Shown: positions 1 through 7,111 of the stretch, piece by piece
Position numbering within the stretch: position 1 is the stretch's first letter
Layout: each line of letters opens with the position of its first letter
DNA from: Bacteriovorax sp. Seq25_V
Lineage (GTDB): Bacteria > Bdellovibrionota > Bacteriovoracia > Bacteriovoracales > Bacteriovoracaceae
Direction of reading: 5' to 3'
DNA length: 64,000 nucleotides
Assembly: GCF_000447795.1 (NCBI RefSeq)
Contig: NZ_AUNI01000020.1
Coordinates: forward strand, 1 to 64,000
Notes under the pieces: model-generated
The model's database searches: none
What the model saw: the letters and a program-made list of their open reading frames with translations, nothing else
What the model was told of the DNA's origin: nothing
Made by a program: the position numbers and the translations under genes

Positions 1-446
1 TTTCTTAGATCCATGTTCCCCTTAGAACCGTTGTTCCCGTTAGAACCGTTGTTTCCGTTAGATCCGTTGTTCCCGTTAGAACCGTTGTTTCCGTTAGAAC
101 CGTTGTTTCCGTTGCTACCAGTTGAACCATTTCCTCCGGCCGCACAACCTACTGACGAAACGTTACCTTGGTTTCCTGTACAGTTATTTCCAACTCCATT
201 CCCATTATTACCAGTATTGTGGTTTCCATTTGGATTTGGGTTATCGTGCTGAGTCTGCGTTCCTGAAGCTGGGTTTTCTGTTTGAGTCCCACTTCCTTGT
301 CCGCCGCCATTAGGGTTACCTGCTGTACCTGAGCTATTAGAGTTTCCATTGCTATTGCCATTGTTACCCGTATTCCCATTACTAGCTGCATTTACGTGAA
401 AACTTATAAGCGCACACGTCGCTATAAGAGCTGCTAATTTTTTCAT
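1..446 (-). CDS. Secreted Asn/Gly-rich tandem-repeat protein, C-terminus cut by window edge
   Basis: An open frame starts at the ATG at 446-444 and runs off the left edge, so only the first 148 codons are visible. The start is a signal peptide (MKKLAALIATCALISFHVNA). What follows is low complexity and rich in Asn, Gly, Ser and Thr. Two Cys lie near residues 90-105 (NNCTG, VGCAAG). About five perfect NNGSNG hexapeptides follow, encoded by the 18-bp tandem repeat at 16-105. The pattern breaks into SKGNMDLRK just before the edge, so a different domain probably follows. I recognise no family. The composition suggests a flexible exported linker or surface protein. A plus-strand reading (FPLEPL repeats) is only the antisense shadow of this repeat. 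Confidence 0.8.
   Translation of the reverse strand, partial: MKKLAALIATCALISFHVNAASNGNTGNNGNSNGNSNSSGTAGNPNGGGQGSGTQTENPASGTQTQHDNPNPNGNHNTGNNGNGVGNNCTGNQGNVSSVGCAAGGNGSTGSNGNNGSNGNNGSNGNNGSNGNNGSNGNNGSKGNMDLR
16..105. repeat. 18-bp tandem repeat, five full units
   Basis: Five head-to-tail 18-bp units (16-33, 34-51, 52-69, 70-87, 88-105) differ at one or two positions. A degenerate sixth unit runs to about 123. On the minus strand each unit encodes the hexapeptide NNGSNG of the flanking secreted protein. Near-identity at the DNA level suggests recent expansion by slippage and possible length variation between strains. Confidence 0.9.
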
Positions 447-474
447 TTGTCTCTCTCCATTAAATGAACTTCTT

Positions 475-1683
475 TTATAAACTGTTAAATAATTTGCAAT
501 CTGTTCTTTCTACACTTTCCCCCCATCTCGCAGACTCTGTATCATTTGGATGAGATGAAAGTGTTTTATTTTTGTATCTTTTAAAATAAGTTGTAATTGT
601 GATTGGAGAAACAGAGTCTTCGCATAATTTAACTTTAGAAGATTCTTCATTAAGAAGCTCTTCAAGTACGATATAGCGTGAATTGCTAATATTAAGTTGT
701 AAGTCAGCATTCACGATTTTTGAATAAAACTTTTGAAGGGTTGTTATTTGTTTAAATATTCGATTGTCTAGGCCTGGAGTAGAGTAGTTGTCATATTCTG
801 ACTTGTTAACACAACGTCCGTTTATAATCTCACGCACATATACTTCAGCTTTTTTGATAGCATCAACTCTGTCATTCATTGAGCGACAGATATTTGAGAT
901 AACTCTATCAAGTCTTCCTTCAATGCTCTCGTCTTCAGTCCTCAACATATCTGAAATATATTCAAGAACACCTGTTGATCCAACTTTATTGAGTAATTCA
1001 TACTGCTCGTTTGAAAAGCCATCAATTTCTTTTACTTCCAAAGAAACTTCATTAGGTTTTTTAAATCTTCTAAATCCCCAAGGGGCACTGTCAAATGAGA
1101 ATAGCGGTAGTCCGCGGTGGAATTTAATTTCTCTAACTACTCTAGGGACTGTTGAATAATAAAGATCAAAGATTCCTGAATTACTGACGCTTTTTATGAG
1201 ATAAGCATGTCTAATACCATTTGCTTTTGTTACGTAGATATCTCCACTTCTGATATCAGAAATTGCAATTGGATAGGTATCTGTTTGAGCAAGGATTGTC
1301 GTTCCTGAGTGAACAGCAAGTTTACTGATAAATGCCTTAACTCGATCAATTTCATTTTCCATACTGTTGAAGTAATTTCCAGTATTCGAAATATACTTAG
1401 CCGAAAATATGCCTTTTCTTGCAGGATTTAAAACTTTAAACGGTAGCTTATTTTCGAATGAGAAGATAATACGTGCAGCATAGATAATATCTGCGCAATC
1501 AGTAGGAACACCGTAATATGGGCTAGTTGAGTCTGAGAAAATTCTCTTATGGAAACCGTCGTTCTTAATCCAATTTTGATATTTTAATTCGTACTCTTCT
1601 GACCAATCGTTCTTAGTCTTCCAAACATCTGCGTATGCAGAGTTAAATAACAAAGTTGTTAACAAAATTAAGAGTCTTTTCAT
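475..1683 (-). CDS. Secreted protein, putative NlpC/P60-like (papain-fold) hydrolase
   Basis: 402 residues with a clear signal peptide (cleavage near residue 18, SAYADVW). A segment around residues 60-75 reads PTDCADIIYAARI and is followed by ENKLPF. Near residues 148-165 come GDIYV and RHAYLIKSV. This Cys-then-Gly-Asp-then-His layout fits the active site of NlpC/P60-type cysteine peptidases or amidases, but the sequence is divergent and the assignment is inference. The C-terminal half (residues 215-402) is not recognised and has four more Cys. The product would be periplasmic or exported and could act on peptidoglycan. The next gene upstream, a solute-binding protein, lies 168 bases away with no strong terminator between them. 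Confidence 0.75.
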   Translation of the reverse strand: MKRLLILLTTLLFNSAYADVWKTKNDWSEEYELKYQNWIKNDGFHKRIFSDSTSPYYGVPTDCADIIYAARIIFSFENKLPFKVLNPARKGIFSAKYISNTGNYFNSMENEIDRVKAFISKLAVHSGTTILAQTDTYPIAISDIRSGDIYVTKANGIRHAYLIKSVSNSGIFDLYYSTVPRVVREIKFHRGLPLFSFDSAPWGFRRFKKPNEVSLEVKEIDGFSNEQYELLNKVGSTGVLEYISDMLRTEDESIEGRLDRVISNICRSMNDRVDAIKKAEVYVREIINGRCVNKSEYDNYSTPGLDNRIFKQITTLQKFYSKIVNADLQLNISNSRYIVLEELLNEESSKVKLCEDSVSPITITTYFKRYKNKTLSSHPNDTESARWGESVERTDCKLFNSL

Positions 1684-1851
1684 AGCCGCCTTTAATATAT
1701 TTTGTAACCACTAAAGTAAACGAAATAGTGCTCCTAACGGTAAAAAATGTATTTTTTATCTATCTGTAATCTGGGGGATTCTAGGGATTGTCTAGAAATA
1801 CTCACACTGTTTAAGCAAAGATGATTTTCCTTGATTGAAGGATAGAGTTTC
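1684..1851. other. Noncoding gap with small inverted repeat
   Basis: No convincing reading frame. TTCTAG at 1779-1784 is repeated inverted as CTAGAA at 1792-1797 with a 7-base spacer, a possible operator for the gene ending at 475. No U-rich hairpin was found after the gene ending at 1852. Confidence 0.35.
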
Positions 1852-2616
1852 TTAATTTTTTTGGTATTTGTTCACAATTTTTCGAAATGAATTTGACTTC
1901 AATTTTTGTCTGATTTTAGATTGAAAAATCGTCTTAATTTCAAGGGCCTTCTCTGATTTTGAGGACACTCCAAAATAGCCGATAAGATTATTTTCCAAGT
2001 AGCCTGCTATTCGGAAGTTTTCATTGATATATTTGCGATCGAATGTGAAGTACAAGATCTCAAGGTTTACTGCAAATACATCTACTCGAGATTTACTAAT
2101 CAAGTTAAAAAGTCTTTGGAAACTATCTTCACCAGAAAGGGCCACCACTTTATTTGGTCCTGAGTCGAGCATTGCTTGATAGGCAGGAGATGAGTCTTCA
2201 TAGATAAAGCCCTCTATATTGCCGACCACTCTATCTGCTAGAGATTTAACACCTTTGTATATGAGCTTATCAGATTTTCTCACTATTACTGCTACTCGAG
2301 AGTTTATAAGCCTTGTTCTGATAAGATCAATCTCTTTGCTTGCTGTTCTATCGTTCAAAGAACATATTGCATCTGACTGGCCACTTACTGTCTGTTGTAT
2401 TGCCCTTGGCAAATTTGTCCAGCGAATAGATATTTTATATCCCGCTTCCTTATATATATCTCGTAAAAGTTCAATGATAATACCTTCATTACTTGGACTA
2501 ATGTCAGGAGACATAAAGAATGGTGGATAATTAAAGCATGAAAGCTTGATCTCTTTGGCCGTGGCCTGGAAGATCAAGCTTATTGTTAGTAGTACCTTAA
2601 TTAATTTTTTATTCAT
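1852..2616 (-). CDS. Periplasmic amino-acid-type solute-binding protein (SBP_bac_3 fold)
   Basis: About 254 residues from the ATG at 2616-2614, which has GGTGAG six bases upstream; an in-frame TTG two codons earlier is less likely. A signal peptide (to about residue 20) is followed by CFNYPPFFMSPD and NEGIIIELLRDIYKEAGY. These are the N-terminal features of family 3 extracellular solute-binding proteins, the periplasmic partners of polar amino acid ABC importers. No permease or ATPase gene is adjacent, so it may be an orphan sensor or binding protein. Bdellovibrionota carry many such orphans, and a second one lies at 24140. The 95-residue protein upstream ends only 13 bases away, so the two are probably co-transcribed. 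Confidence 0.85.
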   Translation of the reverse strand: MNKKLIKVLLTISLIFQATAKEIKLSCFNYPPFFMSPDISPSNEGIIIELLRDIYKEAGYKISIRWTNLPRAIQQTVSGQSDAICSLNDRTASKEIDLIRTRLINSRVAVIVRKSDKLIYKGVKSLADRVVGNIEGFIYEDSSPAYQAMLDSGPNKVVALSGEDSFQRLFNLISKSRVDVFAVNLEILYFTFDRKYINENFRIAGYLENNLIGYFGVSSKSEKALEIKTIFQSKIRQKLKSNSFRKIVNKYQKN

Positions 2617-2629
2617 GGCCAACTCACCA

Positions 2630-2917
2630 TCAGCAGTTGCGAAACATTCTTCTAATTAATTTTTGATTACTAAATCTCTTATCACGTGGCCTCGAGGATG
2701 TGTACTTAAAATGCTTTTTGAGTACCTTTTGGCGCGGATTGTATTTATTATTTCTATAGTTTTTCTTTTGTTTCTTGAGTCTAATTTTCTGTTTTTCATT
2801 ACTAATTGAAATCTCAGTTTGCAGAAATTTTTTTTGTCCTAGTCTTCTCGCAAGACTAAGGTCAAACTTAATTGGCGCAAAAAACAGAAGTAGTACAAAT
2901 AACAGTCTATTTGTCAT
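2630..2917 (-). CDS. Small secreted strongly basic protein
   Basis: 95 residues. The ATG at 2917-2915 is preceded by AGAGG with five-base spacing. A hydrophobic signal peptide covers residues 3-22. The mature part is very rich in Lys, Arg, Asn and Gln (for example IRLKKQKKNYRNNKYN), with a single Cys as the last residue. No known family. A short, highly basic exported polypeptide could bind nucleic acid, lipopolysaccharide or anionic wall polymer; this is speculation. It sits directly upstream of the solute-binding protein in the same orientation. Confidence 0.6.
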   Translation of the reverse strand: MTNRLLFVLLLFFAPIKFDLSLARRLGQKKFLQTEISISNEKQKIRLKKQKKNYRNNKYNPRQKVLKKHFKYTSSRPRDKRFSNQKLIRRMFRNC

Positions 2918-3208
2918 GAATACCTCTACAGTAAATTTCTCGGGATTTTTTAGATGTAGATTTTTGTATTCATGATGATCACCATTTTTGTGTAGATTTT
3001 AGCTGGAAGTTAAATTGATTTTGGGTGACTATCTATTCATGCCTTCATTCTACCACTTTATACTTTTTTATCAAACTCTCTAATGTATTGAAATGATTGC
3101 ATGTTTTTTGCATTGAGCCATTAAAATTCAATAACTTCTAGCATTTTTTGTTTTCAGTTTGATCTAATAAGGTGTATAAGTTTTACATAATCGAACATCG
3201 GAGTTTTT
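2918..3208. other. AT-rich divergent intergenic region
   Basis: About 290 bases separate the basic protein (minus) from endonuclease I (plus). No coding frame, hairpin or convincing sigma-70 promoter pair was recognised apart from the ribosome-binding site at its right end. Confidence 0.4.
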
Positions 3209-3211
3209 ATT
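3200..3211 (+). promoter_or_regulatory. Shine-Dalgarno and ATT start codon of endonuclease I
   Basis: GGAG at 3200-3203 sits five bases before ATT at 3209-3211. The frame is closed by TAA at 3188-3190. Between that stop and the signal-peptide core there is no ATG, GTG or TTG, so ATT is the best-placed initiator. Confidence 0.6.
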
Positions 3212-3919
3212 AAAGCACTAACTTTTGTCCTGTTATTAATCATTTCTACAAATCTTTTTGCAAGTGAGTTTAAGGATATCTCGAATGATGAGTATTCAAA
3301 GCTTTCACACCTTGAAGGTGAAAACCTAAAAGATGAATTAAGATCAATTCTAAGAAAAGGCTTCCATGCAGTTGGATACAACAGAGCAAAAGAGATAATT
3401 TTCGGTCGTCTCGATAATGAAAATGGGGAAGTTTGTTGTGTTTATTCTGACCACAAATGCTTGAGAACAAAAAGTGTTCCTGACCATACGAAAATGAATG
3501 TTGAGCATACTTGGCCACAATCTAAAGGTGCGGTTGGAGATGCAAAAAGTGACCTGCACCACTTATACCCAGCAGATTCAAAAGTTAATTCAACAAGATC
3601 TAACTTCCCATTCTGTGAAGTATCTAGTCTAAAATGGCAAAATAAAGTAAGTAAACAAGGTAAGAATAAGTGGGGAGAGAATTGTTTTGAGCCACCGGCA
3701 GGCCACAAGGGTAATGTTGCACGAGCAAGTTTTTACTTTGCAATAAAATATGGGAAACAAATTGACGAGCATGAAGAAAAAATTCTTCGTGAATGGAATA
3801 AAGAAGACCCAGTTGATCAAGATGAAGTTGATAGAAATAGAGTAATCTATAATTATCAAGGAAATTCAAACGTATTCGTTGAGCATCCAGAGTTTGTTGA
3901 TCAAATCAAAAACTTCTAA
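3209..3919 (+). CDS. endA: Secreted endonuclease I (EndA/NucM family)
   Basis: Read from the ATT at 3209, the product is 236 residues, matching the usual size of endonuclease I (E. coli EndA is about 235). The first usual start codon in frame (TTG 3461) would remove the signal peptide and half the domain. Residues 1-20 form a signal peptide (IKALTFVLLLIISTNLFAS). The family signature VEHTWPQS follows with the catalytic His near residue 101, then DLHHLYPAD, STRSNFPF and the C-terminal GNVARASFYF. The family cleaves DNA (and RNA) non-specifically in the periplasm or outside the cell. In a predator it would suit prey DNA breakdown, which is contextual inference. The 3' end overlaps the opposing oxygenase gene by four bases. 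Confidence 0.9.
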   Translation: MKALTFVLLLIISTNLFASEFKDISNDEYSKLSHLEGENLKDELRSILRKGFHAVGYNRAKEIIFGRLDNENGEVCCVYSDHKCLRTKSVPDHTKMNVEHTWPQSKGAVGDAKSDLHHLYPADSKVNSTRSNFPFCEVSSLKWQNKVSKQGKNKWGENCFEPPAGHKGNVARASFYFAIKYGKQIDEHEEKILREWNKEDPVDQDEVDRNRVIYNYQGNSNVFVEHPEFVDQIKNF

Positions 3920-4380
3920 GAGCACCAGCCTGCAATAATCAGTCTACGACCGGCTTCGACTTTATTTATCTTATGTTCGAAGCCATGAATTCCGGTCTTA
4001 AAAATAATCATATTGCCCCATTTGGGTGTTTTAATCTTTTCACTCAATTCAGTATTTTTCTTTCGTATTTCTAAAACGCCACCCTCCGGTGCGTCTGTCG
4101 TCAGCGATAGGGAAAAGGCGAGGATACGTGAGCCATCATCATGCCAGATACCATCCTCTTCCCACTCATTTTTAGACTCTCTAAGGGAGATAATAAACTC
4201 CATGATCTTTACGTCACAATACTTTGCCATGGTTTCAAATATCAATCCTCCAGGAGCGGTATACTCGAACATGAGACTATCAAGAGCTGTCCAGTCTTCT
4301 TGTTTTACAAGCTCTCTGACCAGCGGAGGAAGATTTAATGTAGTGATTAGGTAGCCGTGAGTCTCGAGTTGATTATTCAT
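3916..4380 (-). CDS. 2-oxoglutarate/Fe(II)-dependent oxygenase (prolyl-4-hydroxylase-like)
   Basis: 154 residues. The iron-binding facial triad is visible: HxD at H80/D82 (GIWHDDGSR) and a distal His at about 136 (GFEHKIN), followed by Arg in AGRRLIIAG for 2-oxoglutarate. GGVLEIRK and GNMIIF match the strands between them. No signal peptide, so probably cytoplasmic. The substrate is unknown; relatives hydroxylate protein side chains. The start overlaps the end of the upstream L,D-transpeptidase gene by eight bases, which implies translational coupling. Coupling of an oxygenase to a wall enzyme is unusual. Confidence 0.85.
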   Translation of the reverse strand: MNNQLETHGYLITTLNLPPLVRELVKQEDWTALDSLMFEYTAPGGLIFETMAKYCDVKIMEFIISLRESKNEWEEDGIWHDDGSRILAFSLSLTTDAPEGGVLEIRKKNTELSEKIKTPKWGNMIIFKTGIHGFEHKINKVEAGRRLIIAGWCS

Positions 4381-4960
4381 GAGCCTTGATAATAACAGCT
4401 GTTTTCTCTGAAACTAATTCAAAAATTTCATCCATTTCCTCATCTGTTACAGCAACACAGCCATTCGTCCAATCAAAATTTGGATAGATATATGAGTAAA
4501 AAAAGTTCTTCAGGTCTTCATCATCAGAGCCCCATGGCATTAATTTGCCAAAGATTGACTTTAAGGTAGGATCGATTCTCTTTGGGAATCCGTGGATTTG
4601 AATAGCATCACCAAGATCATAAACTGAAACACCTTGTGCTTTCCCTTTGGCAATATCTTCTTTATTTGGGTAATTAATAAGTAATGATTTTTTAAAGTTA
4701 CTCCAGCTTGCATTAAGCTTTTGTTTTACAAAGTATGTTCCCTCTGGGGTTTGGTTGTCCCCTCGGCGCGTCTTCGGTGCTGCCGTAAATAGGGGATTAT
4801 TGTAGGAATAACTAAGTTTCACATTATATTCACGGACAATATCATCATTGCTAAGAAGAAGCATACGGCGCTCTTTCTTGTAGACGACAATCTTGTCTAC
4901 CTTTTGGGCGAAGGATGTTGAACAAAAGAATAGAATCGCAATAAGAGTTAGTTTTTTCAT
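4373..4960 (-). CDS. L,D-transpeptidase (YkuD/YafK-type) with signal peptide
   Basis: 195 residues, signal peptide to about residue 19. The catalytic signature is intact: H123 in IQIHGFP and C168 in DWTNGCVAV, with TPEGTY at 71-76. This family makes or breaks 3-3 peptide cross-links or attaches proteins to meso-diaminopimelate in the periplasm. The long insertion between His and Cys resembles the YafK/DpaA branch rather than YbiS, but I cannot settle the subfamily. In predatory Bdellovibrio related enzymes modify prey and self wall. The next gene on the strand, an oxygenase, overlaps its last eight bases. Confidence 0.9.
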   Translation of the reverse strand: MKKLTLIAILFFCSTSFAQKVDKIVVYKKERRMLLLSNDDIVREYNVKLSYSYNNPLFTAAPKTRRGDNQTPEGTYFVKQKLNASWSNFKKSLLINYPNKEDIAKGKAQGVSVYDLGDAIQIHGFPKRIDPTLKSIFGKLMPWGSDDEDLKNFFYSYIYPNFDWTNGCVAVTDEEMDEIFELVSEKTAVIIKAHE

Positions 4961-5090
4961 ATCCTCTTTATATCAGTTAAATGATTGTTTTTGGTGTGAA
5001 TTTGAAAAATCTATAAACTGCCTAAAAGTTAGACACCAATTAAATGAAAAAAAGCTTTTTATCCTAAATAAAATTTTATAAAATTCTCAG

Positions 5091-5558
5091 ATGAAAAAAA
5101 TAGTAATTTGTATTCTTATTCTTATTTCTCTTGGACTTGCTACTTTTTACCTAACAATGAAAGGAGGAGGCAAAGAGAAACCGTTGGAAACTTCTCAGGA
5201 AACTCCTGTTGTGAAGACTCCCGTAGAACGACTAGATTCTGAGCCAGTGACAAAAGAGGTAGCTGATGAGCTGTCTACTGAAGAGCTCGATTCTACCTTG
5301 AATAAAATCGAGGCCGAAAGCTATTCTCAACTCGTTGATTTGGTACATAACTTTATTTCTGAACATCAAAACTCATCTGAGCCTAAAACAAAAGAGCTTC
5401 TTGGAAGCTTAAAAGAAGAGCTGAATGATTATGCAAAGCTTCTTGAGGGGCTGGATAAAAATAATCCAGAGAAAAGTACTCCGATTATTGAGAAGCTTGA
5501 GGCAAAGAGAGATGAAATACTTGATATTATTGATGATATTAGTGTGATCGAGCATTAA
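5091..5558 (+). CDS. Membrane-anchored acidic helical protein, unknown
   Basis: 155 residues. One N-terminal hydrophobic segment (residues 4-22) is followed by GGGKEKP, then an acidic, Pro/Thr-rich linker (about 30-60). The C-terminal part (70-155) is helical and rich in Glu, Lys and Leu. No family recognised. It is probably anchored in the inner membrane with a periplasmic helical domain. No clear Shine-Dalgarno precedes the ATG. A response regulator follows 63 bases downstream. The protein at 54786 has the same plan (N-terminal anchor, acidic linker, helical tail) but no visible sequence identity. Confidence 0.7.
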   Translation: MKKIVICILILISLGLATFYLTMKGGGKEKPLETSQETPVVKTPVERLDSEPVTKEVADELSTEELDSTLNKIEAESYSQLVDLVHNFISEHQNSSEPKTKELLGSLKEELNDYAKLLEGLDKNNPEKSTPIIEKLEAKRDEILDIIDDISVIEH

Positions 5559-5621
5559 AAGCTTTCAATAAATTCGAACATAACTTATCATACTTATTAA
5601 TATAATATTTGAGAGAGTCTT

Positions 5622-5987
5622 GTGGTGAGAAAAAAAATTTTATTAGTTGATGACGATAATATCTTTAGAAGCACATTAGGTGGCTCACTAACGGATAATA
5701 ACTTTAATGTCGAGGTTATCGACGCCAAAGATCCTATCGATGCTATCGATAAATTTCATCAATTTAAAGATTCTCTTACTCATGTCGTTGTTGATTACTA
5801 TATGCCTATTGAAAATGGTCTTGAGTTTTGTAAGTTAGTGAAGTCTTCAAACCCTGATATAATTGTTATTTTATTCTCAGGCGATACAGATTTAGAGAAG
5901 ACTATTAAAACTGGATTTGTTGATCGATTTTTTAGAAAAGACCGTCCAAAGCAGCTCGTAAATTACCTATTGGATCAAGAGTCTTAA
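5622..5987 (+). CDS. Stand-alone response regulator receiver domain (CheY-like)
   Basis: About 120 residues, receiver domain only. Acidic pocket DDD at 10-12, phospho-acceptor D58 in VVVDYYMP, conserved Ser in LFSGDT and Lys in FFRKDRP. There is no output domain, so it should act by protein contact, as CheY or Spo0F do. GTG starts occur at 5622 and 5625; GAGAGAG at 5611-5617 gives better spacing (seven bases) to 5625. A TATAAT at 5601-5606 could be the -10 element. No kinase gene is in the window, so the partner is unknown. Confidence 0.92.
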   Translation: MVRKKILLVDDDNIFRSTLGGSLTDNNFNVEVIDAKDPIDAIDKFHQFKDSLTHVVVDYYMPIENGLEFCKLVKSSNPDIIVILFSGDTDLEKTIKTGFVDRFFRKDRPKQLVNYLLDQES

Positions 5988-5997
5988 GGACTCTTGA
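5975..5997. repeat. Perfect 9-bp hairpin at the response-regulator stop codon
   Basis: TCAAGAGTC (5975-5983) and GACTCTTGA (5989-5997) flank a five-base loop, and the TAA stop of the response regulator lies inside. No T-tract follows on either strand, so it is not a typical intrinsic terminator. It may be a 3'-end stability hairpin between convergent genes. Confidence 0.5.
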
Positions 5998-6011
5998 CCC
6001 GCAAAGTTTAA

Positions 6012-6980
6012 TTATAAATCTAAAATATATGCAAAGATTAGTGGTGCAACGATTGTTGCATCAGATTCCACGATAAACTTAGGTGTCTCAGCAGCAAGTT
6101 TTCCCCAAGTAATTTTTTCGTTTGGAACTGCTCCGGAGTAAGAACCATAACTTGTTGTTGAATCAGAAATCTGACAGAAGTAGCCCCAAAGCGGAGTGTC
6201 TCTTTCAAGGTCTTGTTGAAGCATTGGAACAACACAAATTGGGAAGTCTCCCGCAATCCCTCCTCCAATTTGGAAGAAGCCAATTCCGAGTCCGTCTTTT
6301 GTATTTTCTGTATACCAGTTTGCTAGCCATACCATGTAGTCGATACCTGACTTCATTGTGCGCGACTCTAGCTCTCCAGTTAAGCAGTAACTGGCAAAGA
6401 TATTTCCCATTGTCGAATCTTCCCATCCCGGAACAACGATTGGAATATTTTTTTCTGCAGCGGCAAGCATCCAAGAGTTTTTTGGATCAATTTCATAGTA
6501 CTGCTCAAGCTCTCCTGATAGTAGCATCTGGTACATATACTCGTGTGGGAAAAAGTTCTTCCCTGCTTTTTGAGCAGCATCCCACTTTGCATAGATATGT
6601 TTTTGAAGTTTTCTAAATGCTTCTTCTTCTGGAATACAAGTATCTGTTACACGATTTAAACCTCTTTCAAGTAGTTTATACTCATCTTCTGCAGTGAGGT
6701 CGCGGTAATTTGGAACTCTCTCGTAGCTATTATGTGCAACAAGGTTCATTAGGTCTTCTTCAAGGTTTGCACCTGTACATGAAATGATTTGAACTTTATC
6801 TGCTCTAATCATTTGAGCAAGAGTTTTTCCAAGTTCTGCTGTACTCATTGCTCCAGCAAGAGTAATCATCATTTTCCCACCTTTTGCAAGGTGTGCCTCA
6901 TATCCCTGGGCCGCATCAACAAGGGCCGCTGAGTTGAAGTGTTTAAAATTTTCGAGCATAAAAGACTTAATTGAAGCCAT
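6012..6980 (-). CDS. Deoxyhypusine-synthase-like protein (polyamine aminobutyl/aminopropyl transfer)
   Basis: 322 residues, the size of archaeal deoxyhypusine synthases. NAD-site features CTGANLEED (68-76) and IGGGIAGDFP (238-247) are present. The enamine-forming Lys is kept as K294 in ITWGK, equivalent to K329 of the human enzyme. Bacteria lack eIF5A, so bacterial members do not make hypusine; some are known to make homospermidine. The neighbour, a ureohydrolase transcribed divergently from 7112, could supply putrescine from agmatine, which supports a role in polyamine synthesis. The exact substrate is inference. Cytoplasmic. AGGAAA precedes the ATG. Confidence 0.85.
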   Translation of the reverse strand: MASIKSFMLENFKHFNSAALVDAAQGYEAHLAKGGKMMITLAGAMSTAELGKTLAQMIRADKVQIISCTGANLEEDLMNLVAHNSYERVPNYRDLTAEDEYKLLERGLNRVTDTCIPEEEAFRKLQKHIYAKWDAAQKAGKNFFPHEYMYQMLLSGELEQYYEIDPKNSWMLAAAEKNIPIVVPGWEDSTMGNIFASYCLTGELESRTMKSGIDYMVWLANWYTENTKDGLGIGFFQIGGGIAGDFPICVVPMLQQDLERDTPLWGYFCQISDSTTSYGSYSGAVPNEKITWGKLAAETPKFIVESDATIVAPLIFAYILDL

Positions 6981-7111
6981 GTTTTCCTACCTCATCACAT
7001 TTGTTTTTCGACACTTTTAGGTGCATTAATATTTTTTGGCAACAAACATTTTACTTTTTAATCTTCTTTTTTTTGTGGTAGAAGTCTTAGCATAATAAAG
7101 AGGTGTAAGTT

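Noticed and set aside
13-252. Plus-strand open frame with FPLEPL repeats
   Set aside because: It is the antisense reading of the Asn/Gly repeat gene, which has a signal peptide and continues past the edge.
3461-3919. Endonuclease I as a 152-residue protein starting at TTG
   Set aside because: The frame upstream encodes the rest of the domain and a signal peptide, so the short form would be inactive and not exported.
5975-5997. Intrinsic terminator after the response regulator
   Set aside because: The stem is perfect but no T-tract follows on either strand, so it is listed only as a hairpin.
6122-6616. 164-codon plus-strand open frame
   Set aside because: It lies antisense within the deoxyhypusine-synthase-like gene, which has conserved motifs throughout; no ribosome-binding site or family features.
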